DNA of 64,000 bases from an uncultured Roseobacter sp. (GTDB taxonomy: Bacteria > Pseudomonadota > Alphaproteobacteria > Rhodobacterales > Rhodobacteraceae), in the NCBI RefSeq assembly GCF_947492555.1, contig NZ_CANLNE010000003.1, forward strand, positions 682,001 to 746,000, in the 5' to 3' direction. Under the pieces are notes generated by a model, which saw nothing but the letters and a program-made list of their open reading frames with translations, ran no database searches and was not told where the DNA came from. Made by a program: the position numbers and the translations under genes. Shown here piece after piece: positions 1-7,864 of the stretch (within the stretch, counting starts at the first letter, position 1; every line of letters starts with the position of its first letter).

Positions 1-1119
1 CGAGGATCTATCAGCAGCCATGTGATTGAAGGGACATCGCAACTGGCCATCACTGCCGAAGCCGTTGATCCTGCCGAGGTGCCGACCGAACATCAGCGTG
101 CATTTTCTGATTTTTCAGGCCGGGTGATCGTATCGATGTTACCGGAACAGGTAGCACAGGTCAGCCAAATCGATCTGACCGAAAACCGGCGCGTGCATGT
201 CTACGCCGAGACCCGTCACGGCCCGGTTGTGATCAGTTTCGACCGGCGACGTGTTTCCGCATCCAACCCGCACCAGCTTTTCGTAAACATGCTGTTCTTC
301 GGTGGTTTGGTGACCGTCATCGCCATCCTCTACCTGCGGAACCAGCTGCGCCCTATCAAGCGGCTGGCGCGCGCGGCAGAAGCTTTCGGACGCGGGCGGC
401 ATGAACCATATACTCCCTCGGGAGCGGTGGAGGTGCGCGCGGCAGGCAATGCGTTTCTGGACATGCGCAATCGGATCGAACGTCAGATCGAACAGCGCAC
501 CTTGATGTTGTCAGGTGTCAGTCACGATCTGCGCACGCCACTGACCCGTATGCGGTTGAGCCTGTCGATGCTGGAGGATGAGGAGCGGGAGGCTCTGGAG
601 CAGGATGTTGATGACATGCAGCAGATGCTCGATGCATTCTTGAATTTCGTGAAGGGCGCAGGTGAAGGGGAGCCGGAGCCTGTCGACCCGCATGACCTTG
701 TTGCGCATGTCGTGGAAAACGCCCGCCGTGCAGGGCGGGACGTGACACTGATGCCGGCGGACGGTGAGGGCGACGGCACCGTACAACTTAATGTGCTTGC
801 CATGCGCCGGGCGCTCGACAATCTGATCTCAAACGCTGTGCGCTACGGCGCGATGGCGGAGGTTTCGGTGCTGTTGACGGAAAAAACCCTGCGCATTCGT
901 GTCGAGGATGACGGTCCCGGTATTCCAGAAAGTCGCAGGGCGGAAGCGACACGTGCATTTACGAGGCTGGACAGCGCCCGCAATCAGGACAAAGGCGGTG
1001 GTGTTGGTCTTGGCCTTGCCATCGCAACAGACATTGCCAGAGCGCATGGTGGTGTTTTGCGGCTGAGTTCCTCCGCACGTCTGGGGGGATTGCGCGCTGA
1101 TATCGTAATCGCGCGCTGA
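1..1119 (+). CDS. EnvZ-type sensor histidine kinase, 5' end outside window
   Basis: The reading frame is open to the window edge, so the true start lies upstream; the GTG at 22 is only the first possible start inside. What remains is a periplasmic segment, one membrane helix (about window residues 98-115), a HAMP-like linker, a HisKA domain with the phospho-acceptor His at window residue 175 in VSHDLRTPLTRM, and an HATPase domain with N box (NLISNAVRYG), G1 box (DDGPGIP) and G2 box (GVGLGLAIA). This order is that of EnvZ/OmpR-class membrane sensors. Its response regulator, if adjacent, would be left of the window. It converges with the next gene with a 15-base gap. Signal unknown. Confidence 0.85.
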   Translation, partial: RGSISSHVIEGTSQLAITAEAVDPAEVPTEHQRAFSDFSGRVIVSMLPEQVAQVSQIDLTENRRVHVYAETRHGPVVISFDRRRVSASNPHQLFVNMLFFGGLVTVIAILYLRNQLRPIKRLARAAEAFGRGRHEPYTPSGAVEVRAAGNAFLDMRNRIERQIEQRTLMLSGVSHDLRTPLTRMRLSLSMLEDEEREALEQDVDDMQQMLDAFLNFVKGAGEGEPEPVDPHDLVAHVVENARRAGRDVTLMPADGEGDGTVQLNVLAMRRALDNLISNAVRYGAMAEVSVLLTEKTLRIRVEDDGPGIPESRRAEATRAFTRLDSARNQDKGGGVGLGLAIATDIARAHGGVLRLSSSARLGGLRADIVIAR

Positions 1120-1134
1120 CTGGTCTGATCTGTT

Positions 1135-1938
1135 CTAGTGCTGTGCCCGGCGCAGCATGATGAGTCCAAGCAGCCCGCTGATCAGCATCCACAGACCAAG
1201 CGGCAAGGGAACGGGCGCTGGGATTGGGGTGCCGGTCCCGCTCGGATCCCCGCCGGTTTCCGGATCGCCTTCGGGATCGCCACCAAATGGTGGTGGTGGT
1301 GTCGGGCCGCCCGATGGGCCCGGGCCAAAGGACACCGGTGTTCCGAACCTTGGGCTGCCGCCTGTACGAGGAAAGAAAAAGCGCCGCGCTGTGCGGTCAA
1401 AGATATTCTCTCCACGCACCAATCGGCCTTGAACCACGCGGCCGCCCAAAATGGGCGCCCAGAATTCCGCTCTGGACACTGGTTCTTCTGCCACATCATC
1501 ATCAAAACTCACGACTTCTTTACGGCAGGCATCTGCGTAGCGTGAAAAATAGCGGTCCCATTCGGACGTTTGTGCCGGCCGTCCGATCAACTCGGCCAAT
1601 CGGAAGGGGGTCAAAGCTTGATTGCAGGGGTCGGGCAGGCAAGTGCGGGGTAGCCGCATGCCTTTGCCGGAGGCGAAAAATGCCAGATCAATATCGTCCT
1701 CGGTGATACACTCATCGCCCAGCGCGTCTTCGGTCAAAAGATCAGCCAGCGAGAATTCCCCCAGCGGTTCAGACGCCACCGAAGGCAGTTCGCGCACCGT
1801 GCTTGCGGTCGCAGCCGGGGCGAACGCCGCAGCGCAATACACTGCAGCTGCTGTAAACAAGCTTACTCGCACACAAAACACGGGCACTGCCCCTCGAATA
1901 CCAAAACAAATCGTCAACACACAGATGCGCCAACCCAA
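1135..1938 (-). CDS. Exported protein with VPLPA-type C-terminal sorting signal
   Basis: A 267-residue protein with an N-terminal hydrophobic signal sequence (cleavage plausible after AFAPAATA) and no recognised catalytic domain. The C terminus has the tripartite layout of the VPLPA/PEP-CTERM class: the motif VPLPLGLW, a hydrophobic helix, then the basic tail LRRAQH. It is preceded by a Pro/Gly/Asp-rich linker. Such proteins are normally processed by an exosortase-type system and linked to the cell surface or EPS, but no exosortase is in the window. The motif reads VPLPL rather than VPLPA. The annotated ATG may be too early; internal GTG codons near 1872-1881 would give a more usual signal-peptide length. 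Confidence 0.6.
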   Translation of the reverse strand: MGWRICVLTICFGIRGAVPVFCVRVSLFTAAAVYCAAAFAPAATASTVRELPSVASEPLGEFSLADLLTEDALGDECITEDDIDLAFFASGKGMRLPRTCLPDPCNQALTPFRLAELIGRPAQTSEWDRYFSRYADACRKEVVSFDDDVAEEPVSRAEFWAPILGGRVVQGRLVRGENIFDRTARRFFFPRTGGSPRFGTPVSFGPGPSGGPTPPPPFGGDPEGDPETGGDPSGTGTPIPAPVPLPLGLWMLISGLLGLIMLRRAQH

Positions 1939-2276
1939 CAGGGGTCAGTGCAATGAAATTTTTAGCACAAATTTTACGAAATGTGTCAATTTTGTGGAAG
2001 CATGGTAAACAAAAATAATGTTTTAAATCAGGTTGATAGGTATTTTCTAGCACCGGTTGCAGCCGTATTGTGGCTGTGGGCGCCACAAATTTGCCCGATT
2101 CGAACAGGTGAAAGCAGTGGTGAGTGATCGTGGGGCGTCTACACGATTTCCGCTCTTCCAAACGCAGGGAAAACCGCAGAATGAACAGCTACAGATGCAC
2201 CCTGACCTGGTAGCCCGACGACGCCGTTTCGAGTGAGGTTAATGCTGCGCCAGCCACAGGCTGAGCACATTCCACT
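1939..2276. other. AT-rich intergenic stretch
   Basis: This 338-base gap between two minus-strand genes is clearly richer in A+T than its surroundings, especially 1950-2060. Apart from the promoter at 1960-1989 I see no gene, RNA or strong terminator. The small frames crossing it have no recognisable product. Confidence 0.5.
1960..1989 (-). promoter_or_regulatory. Candidate sigma-70 promoter of the VPLPA-type gene
   Basis: On the minus strand TTGACA (1984-1989) is followed after 18 bases by CTAAAA (1960-1965); with a 17-base spacer the -10 would read GCTAAA. It lies about 20 bases before the annotated ATG, which is close and supports use of a start codon further in. Confidence 0.45.
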
Positions 2277-2630
2277 CTACCGTTGCCCCGCCACCCACCA
2301 GTCATGCATCTCGCGAAACATTTTTGTGAGCGCCATCGCCCGGTCTGTCGCCGTGTATTCCACCCGTGGCGGGACTTCGGGGTAGACCTTGCGCGAGACC
2401 AAACCGTCGGCTTCCAGCGCCCGAAGCTGGTTCGTGAGCATCGTTTGCGTCACACCGTCGATCATTCGCTTGAGTTCGCTGAAACGCTTGGTTCCGCGAA
2501 AAATCAAAATCTGCAGGATGATAAGTTTCCATTTCCCACCGATCAGTTTTGCGATGTCCGGCATTGGGCAAAGCTCTTTGCTATCAGCAGGTTCCTTCAC
2601 ATTCTTAACACGCGATTTATCCAGCGGCAT
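2277..2630 (-). CDS. HxlR-family winged-helix regulator
   Basis: A 117-residue protein made of a single HxlR domain: the CPMPDIAKLIGGKWKLIIL start with its conserved Cys, the LKRMIDGVTQTMLTNQLRALE recognition region, and the EVPPRVEYTATD wing. HxlR proteins bind DNA as dimers and often sense electrophiles or aldehydes through the conserved Cys. The gene is divergent from the GST-DUF899 pair, and an inverted repeat lies between them, so control of that pair and of itself is likely. The ligand is not known. Confidence 0.85.
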   Translation of the reverse strand: MPLDKSRVKNVKEPADSKELCPMPDIAKLIGGKWKLIILQILIFRGTKRFSELKRMIDGVTQTMLTNQLRALEADGLVSRKVYPEVPPRVEYTATDRAMALTKMFREMHDWWVAGQR

Positions 2631-2647
2631 CTGCTATCGCCCTCCCA

Positions 2648-2669
2648 ATAGTATCATTTTTTGTACTAT
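2648..2669. promoter_or_regulatory. Candidate HxlR operator
   Basis: A perfect inverted repeat ATAGTA-N10-TACTAT lies in the shared region between the divergent HxlR and GST genes. HxlR-family sites commonly have TACT/AGTA half-sites, so position and sequence both fit. It starts 18 bases before the HxlR start codon, so it should also control HxlR itself. Confidence 0.5.
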
Positions 2670-2744
2670 ATCCAAAAAAACTGCCTTCTTGCAAAGGCAT
2701 ACTGTCTTCGTATCTTCCTGACCACATGACATCAGGAGGATGCA

Positions 2745-3443
2745 ATGCAACGGACGCTCTTTCAAATCAGTGGTGCTCCGCCAAGCTGGCGGGTCCGTCT
2801 GGGGCTCGCCTTCAAGGGAATTCAGGTTGATATACGCACACTGACCGCGTCGGATCGCGAAGAGGGTGATTTTGATATCCGAAAGCTGAACATCAGAGGC
2901 ACACTGCCCGTTTTAATGGACAACGATGTCTCGGTGCACAACTCCATCGCAATTCTCGCCTGGTTGGACCGACAATATCCGCAAACCCCGCTATTCGGGG
3001 CCACACCCGATGATGCGCTTGAAATCTGGCAACTTGTCATGGCCTGCTACGATGATTTCAGAGAAGCAAACCGACAGCTTTTGACCGTGGCATTCGCGTC
3101 GCATGGTGAGCTTCCCGAGAAGGGGAGTTTCGAAGCGGACATGTTGGAAACCGGTGCGACGCAGGCGCATGTAGAATGCCGATACCTTGAGGCGCGCTTG
3201 TCGGATGGGCGTCCCTATCTGCGTGGTGATCACCTGTCTGCGGCAGAAGCTCTTGTCTACCCCGAGGTGCGTCTCATACAGCGGGCAGCCGCCACTAAAG
3301 CCAAGCTTATGGAGGCAGTCGGCTTGGGCGATATGCGCCAGCTTTACCCGTGTATTTCCACCTGGATGGACCGTCTGGAGGCGATGCCCGAGGTCGCAGG
3401 CACAATGCCCGAACACTGGGCGGAAACGCCGACCGTCAATTGA
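2745..3443 (+). CDS. Glutathione S-transferase family protein
   Basis: A 232-residue protein with an N-terminal thioredoxin-fold GST domain (RTLFQISGAPPSWRVRLGLAFKGI; the cis-Pro in GTLPVL, followed by VHNSIAILAWL) and an all-helical C-terminal domain. The length is usual for maleylacetoacetate isomerase/zeta-like or generic GSTs. An AGGAGG site (2734-2739) precedes the ATG. It is followed after 20 bases by the DUF899 gene and is divergent from an HxlR regulator, which suggests an inducible detoxification pair. The electrophilic substrate cannot be read from sequence. Confidence 0.8.
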   Translation: MQRTLFQISGAPPSWRVRLGLAFKGIQVDIRTLTASDREEGDFDIRKLNIRGTLPVLMDNDVSVHNSIAILAWLDRQYPQTPLFGATPDDALEIWQLVMACYDDFREANRQLLTVAFASHGELPEKGSFEADMLETGATQAHVECRYLEARLSDGRPYLRGDHLSAAEALVYPEVRLIQRAAATKAKLMEAVGLGDMRQLYPCISTWMDRLEAMPEVAGTMPEHWAETPTVN

Positions 3444-3463
3444 TCAATGAAAGGATAACGGAC

Positions 3464-4171
3464 ATGAAACCGCACAAAATTGCATCCCGTGAAGACTGGA
3501 TGGTCGCCCGCAAAGCCCTGCTCCTGCGAGAGAAGGAACACACGCGCCTCAAGGATGAAATCACCCAAGCGCGGCAGGCGCTGCCATGGGTGCGGGTCGA
3601 CAAGGACTACCGTTTTGAAACCGCTTCGGGGCAAAAGTCCCTGTCAGGATTGTTCGGCGGGCGATCTCAGTTGATCACCTATCATTTCATGTTCGGGCCG
3701 GACTGGCGCAATCCTTGCAAAAGCTGCTCGTTCTGGGCTGATACCTACGCGGGTCTTACGCCGCATCTGGGCGCGCAGGATATCGCCTTTGCCGTTGTAT
3801 CATCCGCGCCACTCGAAAGGGTGCTCCCGTTCAAAGAGCGGATGGGATGGGATTTCGAATGGGTTTCCTCGCACAACACAACCTTCAATTTTGACTACGA
3901 CGTTGGGTTTGGCCCCGGCCGCCCCGAGGACATGCACAACACCTACAATTTCGGAACGATGCAAGATCCGCCTCTGGATGAAATGCACGGCACATCCGTT
4001 TTCGCGAAAGACGCAGACGGCGTGGTCTACCACACCTACTCAATGTACGGTCGGGGGCTGGATGCGACCAATGCCGCCTACGCCTACATGGATCTGACCC
4101 CAAACGGGCGACGCTCCGAACCGGCGAAAGGCAATCCGATGGCCTGGCTCGAATATCGCGATTCATATTGA
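3464..4171 (+). CDS. DUF899 thioredoxin-fold protein
   Basis: The ATG at 3464 is chosen over an earlier in-frame start inside the GST gene because an AAAGGA site sits just before it and the family normally begins about here. The 235-residue product shows DUF899 hallmarks: LPWVRVDKDYRF, YHFMFGPDW, a CKSCSFWAD motif and the C-terminal MDLTPNGR. The family has a thioredoxin-like fold, but no activity is firmly established. Co-transcription with the GST and control by HxlR suggest a role in thiol or electrophile stress. Confidence 0.8.
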   Translation: MKPHKIASREDWMVARKALLLREKEHTRLKDEITQARQALPWVRVDKDYRFETASGQKSLSGLFGGRSQLITYHFMFGPDWRNPCKSCSFWADTYAGLTPHLGAQDIAFAVVSSAPLERVLPFKERMGWDFEWVSSHNTTFNFDYDVGFGPGRPEDMHNTYNFGTMQDPPLDEMHGTSVFAKDADGVVYHTYSMYGRGLDATNAAYAYMDLTPNGRRSEPAKGNPMAWLEYRDSY

Positions 4172-4266
4172 TCTGGTCGGCCAGAGAGACGTCAGATCTT
4201 GATTGTCACAGCCGTCGACATGTCACCATCTTGCGCGCGACGACAACTGCCCGTGGTGAAGACTAT

Positions 4267-4872
4267 TCAGGGGCGGCTGAACCTGTCGCGCGCTTGCCTT
4301 GCTTTTTCACGCAGGGCGCAACCCTCGCTGTGATCGTTGATCAGGCCCATCGCCTGCATGAATGCGAATACGGTTGTCGGCCCGACGAATTTCCAGCCCC
4401 GGCGCTTCAATTCCTTGGACAAGGCAATCGAACTGGGGCTTTTTGACTGCGATTGGGGTTTGGCAACCTCTTCCGGGTCGGGTTCGTAGCTCCAGAAAAA
4501 CTGTGCAAGAGACTGTCCGGTTTCGACCATCTCGACAGCGCGTGCGGCATTATTGATGACGGCTTCGATCTTTCCACGGTGGCGCACGATGCTTGCGTCC
4601 GCCAGCAATCGCGCGACTTCGGCATCCCCGTATCGCGCGACTTGGTGAAAATCGAACCCATCGAAGGCTGCGCGAAATCCTTCCCGCTTGTTCAAGATCG
4701 TCCGCCAACTGAGCCCGGATTGGAAGGATTCCAGGCACAGCTTTTCAAACAGTCGCTGGTCATCGGCGACAGGGTAGCCCCATTCGTTGTCGTGGTAGTC
4801 GAGAAATTCCGGCGCCGCACCGCACCAACGGCATCGGGCGACCCCGTCAGGTCCTTGGTAGAGGTCGGTCAT
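4267..4872 (-). CDS. tag: DNA-3-methyladenine glycosylase I
   Basis: A 201-residue Tag protein that removes 3-methyladenine from alkylated DNA. Visible features are the N-terminal CRWCG and DYHDNEWGYPV, the central FEKLCLESFQSGLSWRTIL and KREGFRAAF, and a C-terminal H-S-E-G-C pair, which together supply the family's zinc-binding Cys/His residues. It is the last gene of a minus-strand operon behind OYE, TetR and a YciI-like gene, with a gap of only 6 bases. That ties alkylation repair to an electrophile-responsive regulator. Confidence 0.92.
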   Translation of the reverse strand: MTDLYQGPDGVARCRWCGAAPEFLDYHDNEWGYPVADDQRLFEKLCLESFQSGLSWRTILNKREGFRAAFDGFDFHQVARYGDAEVARLLADASIVRHRGKIEAVINNAARAVEMVETGQSLAQFFWSYEPDPEEVAKPQSQSKSPSSIALSKELKRRGWKFVGPTTVFAFMQAMGLINDHSEGCALREKARQARDRFSRP

Positions 4873-4878
4873 TGGCGG

Positions 4879-5178
4879 TCACGCTGCTTGGTCGTCTTTG
4901 AGAAAGCGCATGCTTTCCGCTGTTGTGTTCACCGAAATTTCCAGGATTTCCGGCGTCACGACGTTCTCCTGAACGAAGGGGTCGGCAGCGACCCGCTGTT
5001 CAATCGCTTCGCGGTCTTCGGCATGAGCAATGATTGCGCCGCCCTGCTGCGGCTGCAAGCTGCCAACCACAAGGAAAACGCCGTCTGCCACACCTTTTGC
5101 AATCCACGCGTTGTGAGCTGCCATGTAATCCTTGGCGGCCGGTTTGTTGTCCGAAAAGCGGAGGAAGATAATGTACAT
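4879..5178 (-). CDS. YciI-like (YCII domain) protein
   Basis: A 99-residue single-domain protein with the ferredoxin-like YCII fold: MYIIFLRFSD start, AAHNAWI helix with the conserved His, the GGAIIAHAED strand, and DPFVQENV. Family members are small dehalogenase-like or dimeric enzymes, mostly of unknown substrate. An AAAAGGA site precedes the ATG. It lies 21 bases after TetR and 6 bases before tag in the same operon. Confidence 0.8.
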   Translation of the reverse strand: MYIIFLRFSDNKPAAKDYMAAHNAWIAKGVADGVFLVVGSLQPQQGGAIIAHAEDREAIEQRVAADPFVQENVVTPEILEISVNTTAESMRFLKDDQAA

Positions 5179-5199
5179 GCTGTCTGATCCTTTTACATG

Positions 5200-5781
5200 T
5201 CAGGTGTTGCCGGAGGCTTCGAGAGCCTCCAGCCAGGCAAGCATTTGCTGTACCTCGTTTTTCAAAAAGGGCTCGTTTGGATAGGCATTGGCGAGGGTTG
5301 CGACTCCTTGGCTTCGGGCCAGAATATGCATGCCCAGATCGTCTGCATCCCGCGTGTGGCCCATGAGTTCGAACTGTCGCTTCAGCCATATGCGAAAGAG
5401 GTCGAACAGCCGTCGTGCGCTGTCCTCTCCGGGATGATCCAGCTTGGATAGCTCTGTGAAAAGCGTCCCGATTGGACAGCCGTAGGCTTTGATCTTCGCC
5501 TCGTTCGTGAGCAGAATCCGGATGAACAGTGCAACACGCTGCCGAGGCGTTTCTTGTGACGAAGACCATTGGCTCATCATGGTGCGCCGATCTTCCAGCC
5601 GCTTTTCGATGACTGCATCAAGAATTTCGTCCTTTGTCTTGAAATGATAGTAGAAATTTCCTCTGGAAATCCCGACAACCTCGGCAACCTGTGCGAAAGA
5701 TGTGTGGTCGAAGCCATTTTCGTAGAACAGATCATCCGCTGCGGCGACAATGCTTTGACGTGTTTCTGATGCAGCCATCAT
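5200..5781 (-). CDS. TetR-family repressor of the OYE operon
   Basis: A 193-residue TetR protein: N-terminal HTH (TSFAQVAEVVGISRGNFYYHFKTKDEIL) and an alpha-helical ligand domain with one Cys in AYGCPIGTLF. Two ATGs are in tandem; the second (5778) is better spaced from the AAAGGAG site. It lies 26 bases downstream of the OYE gene, so it is probably autoregulated through the operators at 6942-6983. NemR-type repressors controlling OYE enzymes sense electrophiles through Cys residues, and a similar role is inferred here. Confidence 0.85.
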   Translation of the reverse strand: MMAASETRQSIVAAADDLFYENGFDHTSFAQVAEVVGISRGNFYYHFKTKDEILDAVIEKRLEDRRTMMSQWSSSQETPRQRVALFIRILLTNEAKIKAYGCPIGTLFTELSKLDHPGEDSARRLFDLFRIWLKRQFELMGHTRDADDLGMHILARSQGVATLANAYPNEPFLKNEVQQMLAWLEALEASGNT

Positions 5782-5807
5782 AAGCTCCTTTCTTGCCGGC
5801 GGCGGTG

Positions 5808-6917
5808 CTATGCCGCCGTAACCAGTCGTGGGGTTGCGAAAGGATAGTCCGTGTATCCTGTCGCGTCGCCACCATAAAAGGTGGATTTATCGACCTTGTT
5901 CAACGGCAGGTCTTCGCGAAATCGCCGGACCAAATCGGGGTTGGCCAGGAAGGGCGCGCCAAAGGCCACCAGATCCGCATGTCCGGACTGCAGGGCTTCT
6001 TCTGCGCGCGCCTTGGTGTATCCGTTGTTGGCGATGTAAGCGCCCGGAAAAAGCTTGCGCAGGTTTCGATAGTCGACCGTCTTGGGGGCTCCTTCGATGT
6101 GGCCGCCGATGTCCATGCTCGACTCCAGAATGTGAAGATATCCCAGGTCGCGCTCCGCCACAGTCTCAAGGATCCCCTCGAAATGCCCCTGTGGATCGGA
6201 GTCGGTCATGTCATTAAAACTGTTTTCCGGAGAGAGCCGCAGCCCGACCCGATCCGATGGGAATACCGCTGTGACCGCATCCAGAACATCCCGAAGGAAC
6301 CGGGTGCGGTTTTCAAGATTTCCGCCATAGGCATCGGTCCGCGTGTTCGTGCCATCGCGGAGGAATTGATCAATGAGATAGCCATTTGCGCCATGTACCT
6401 CGACGCCGTCAAATCCAGCATCGTGGGCGTTCTGTGCAGCCAGACGATATTGTTCCACCACCTCGGCGATTTCTGCTGTCTCAAGGGCACGTGGGGTCTC
6501 CAAATCCTGATACCCTTGTGCGGTGACCGCGAAGCCTTTTGGCCGGATCGCGGAAGGCGCCACCGGTGCCGCACCATCCTTCTGGTAAGAGCGGTGTGAA
6601 ATGCGCCCGCAATGCTGGAGTTGTGCGACAATCCGACCGCCTTGGGAATGCACTGCATTCACTACGCGCAACCATCCGGCGGTCTGCTGCGGCGTGAAAA
6701 GCCCGGGCGTATTGGGGTAGCCAACACCTTGCTGCGAAATCGGTGCGGATTCCGAAATGATCAACCCTGCAGTTGCGCGCTGCTTGTAGTGCTCGACCAT
6801 CAACGCGCCTGGGACACCGTCATTTGTCGCGCGGCTACGCGACATTGGCGCCATCACCATCCGGTTCGGCAGATCGATATCGCCCATCATAAAATTCGAA
6901 AAGAGATCATCTTTCAC
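5808..6917 (-). CDS. Old Yellow Enzyme family alkene reductase (NemA-like)
   Basis: A 369-residue FMN-dependent ene-reductase. It has the NRMVMAPMSRSRA start, the HGANGYLIDQFLRDGTN active-site block with the substrate-binding His175/Asn178 pair, the YGGNLENR motif and the C-terminal VAFGAPFLANPDL phosphate-binding region. Such enzymes reduce N-ethylmaleimide-like, nitro and enone compounds with NADPH. The start is GTG with AAGGA upstream. First gene of the OYE-TetR-YciI-tag operon, with two operators in its promoter. Confidence 0.9.
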   Translation of the reverse strand: MKDDLFSNFMMGDIDLPNRMVMAPMSRSRATNDGVPGALMVEHYKQRATAGLIISESAPISQQGVGYPNTPGLFTPQQTAGWLRVVNAVHSQGGRIVAQLQHCGRISHRSYQKDGAAPVAPSAIRPKGFAVTAQGYQDLETPRALETAEIAEVVEQYRLAAQNAHDAGFDGVEVHGANGYLIDQFLRDGTNTRTDAYGGNLENRTRFLRDVLDAVTAVFPSDRVGLRLSPENSFNDMTDSDPQGHFEGILETVAERDLGYLHILESSMDIGGHIEGAPKTVDYRNLRKLFPGAYIANNGYTKARAEEALQSGHADLVAFGAPFLANPDLVRRFREDLPLNKVDKSTFYGGDATGYTDYPFATPRLVTAA

Positions 6918-6941
6918 GGTAACATCCTTGTATCCAGATTT

Positions 6942-6992
6942 TAGGTCACTTGTCCTATTTCGGGAATTAGGTCGTGTGTCCTAAATTGTCAA
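6942..6992 (-). promoter_or_regulatory. OYE promoter with two TetR-type operators
   Basis: On the minus strand TTGACA (6987-6992) and TAATTC (6964-6969) are 17 bases apart, a good sigma-70 promoter. Two imperfect palindromes share the pattern TAGGTC-N4-GTCCTA: 6968-6983, filling the -35/-10 spacer, and 6942-6957, just downstream of the -10. Their centres are 26 bases apart. The arrangement would let the operon's TetR block both polymerase binding and escape. Confidence 0.7.
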
Positions 6993-7370
6993 TCCTTCAT
7001 CTTGAGTTTTCTTATCCCCGTTACTCTGTTCAAACTCGACAGCAGTCCGGCGTCAGGCGCGGACGGCGATATTGCAGGCAGTCCCGATCCACCCGACGCA
7101 CGAGGTGCGCGGCATGGAGAAGGGGAGGCGCGGCGGTGAGTGCGGGCCTTGGATCAGCCCCCGGAACTGCAAATGGTGATGCTGCATCGCTGGATGAGGG
7201 TGGCAATCAATGGGTGTTCCGGACGGAGGCCGCATCACAAAACTGTGGGAAAGGTTTATTCCGCGGTTTGCGTCTGATAAATTTCGTCGAGGTGATGCCA
7301 CATCAGGTTGGTTCACTTGCAATTCGTCCCAAGCACTCCAGATGTTGCAGATCAATCAGGAGAAATCCGA
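6993..7370. other. Intergenic stretch without recognisable genes
   Basis: About 380 bases between the OYE promoter and the Tat-signal gene. The frames crossing it give compositionally odd peptides without domains. A good ribosome-binding site (AGGAGA at 7359-7364) marks the start of the next gene. I see no RNA or repeat. Confidence 0.4.
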
Positions 7371-7859
7371 ATGACCAGAATACGTCTAACGCGGCGCAGT
7401 CTTATTGTTGCGGGCACTTCGGTGATGGCGACCGGTATCCCCGGGCTCTTGTCTCCTGCGCGCGCCAAGGGTCTCGAACCTACGCGATCGATGCGCGGCG
7501 GCTCAAACAACTACCGCCCCGATGCGCCCATCGTCGATAAAATCGGTGGTGGCGGGTTCTGGATGACCGGCACCGTGCGTCGGGCTGGTGATGAGGCGCC
7601 GCTTGAAGGTCAGCGCATCCAGATCTGGGCGCATACAACCGAGGGGCACGAGCGGGACCCGCAGAGCCACGGCGCCACGCTGACCAACGCACAAGGCGCG
7701 TTTCGCCTGGAGATGCCGCAGATCGTCCCGGCCTTTGGCCAGCCGCACGGCCATCTGGCCTATGACAGCGGTGACTTTGAAACCGTCTTCCTGCGCCCGG
7801 TAATGTCCAGCGCCTCGGACACCAGCCTTGAAGCGCATTTCGTTCTGGTCGCGGCCTGA
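7371..7859 (+). CDS. Tat-exported transthyretin-fold (intradiol dioxygenase-like) protein
   Basis: A 162-residue protein. The start is set at the ATG 7 bases after AGGAGA; longer in-frame starts lack such a site. A Tat signal (LTRRSLIV followed by a hydrophobic stretch and SPARA) is followed by a compact beta domain like the catalytic part of intradiol ring-cleavage dioxygenases (GFWMTGTVRRAG, EGQRIQIWAHT, TNAQGAFRLEMP, GHLAYDSGDFETVFLRP). The usual Tyr/Tyr/His/His iron ligands are not clearly complete, so enzymatic activity is doubtful. The ferric-reductase-like gene follows after 5 bases. Confidence 0.6.
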   Translation: MTRIRLTRRSLIVAGTSVMATGIPGLLSPARAKGLEPTRSMRGGSNNYRPDAPIVDKIGGGGFWMTGTVRRAGDEAPLEGQRIQIWAHTTEGHERDPQSHGATLTNAQGAFRLEMPQIVPAFGQPHGHLAYDSGDFETVFLRPVMSSASDTSLEAHFVLVAA

Positions 7860-7864
7860 GCCAA

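Noticed and set aside
6974-7540. 188-codon plus-strand ORF upstream of the Tat-signal gene
   Set aside because: It overlaps the OYE operator and the real gene start in another frame, and its composition is not protein-like.
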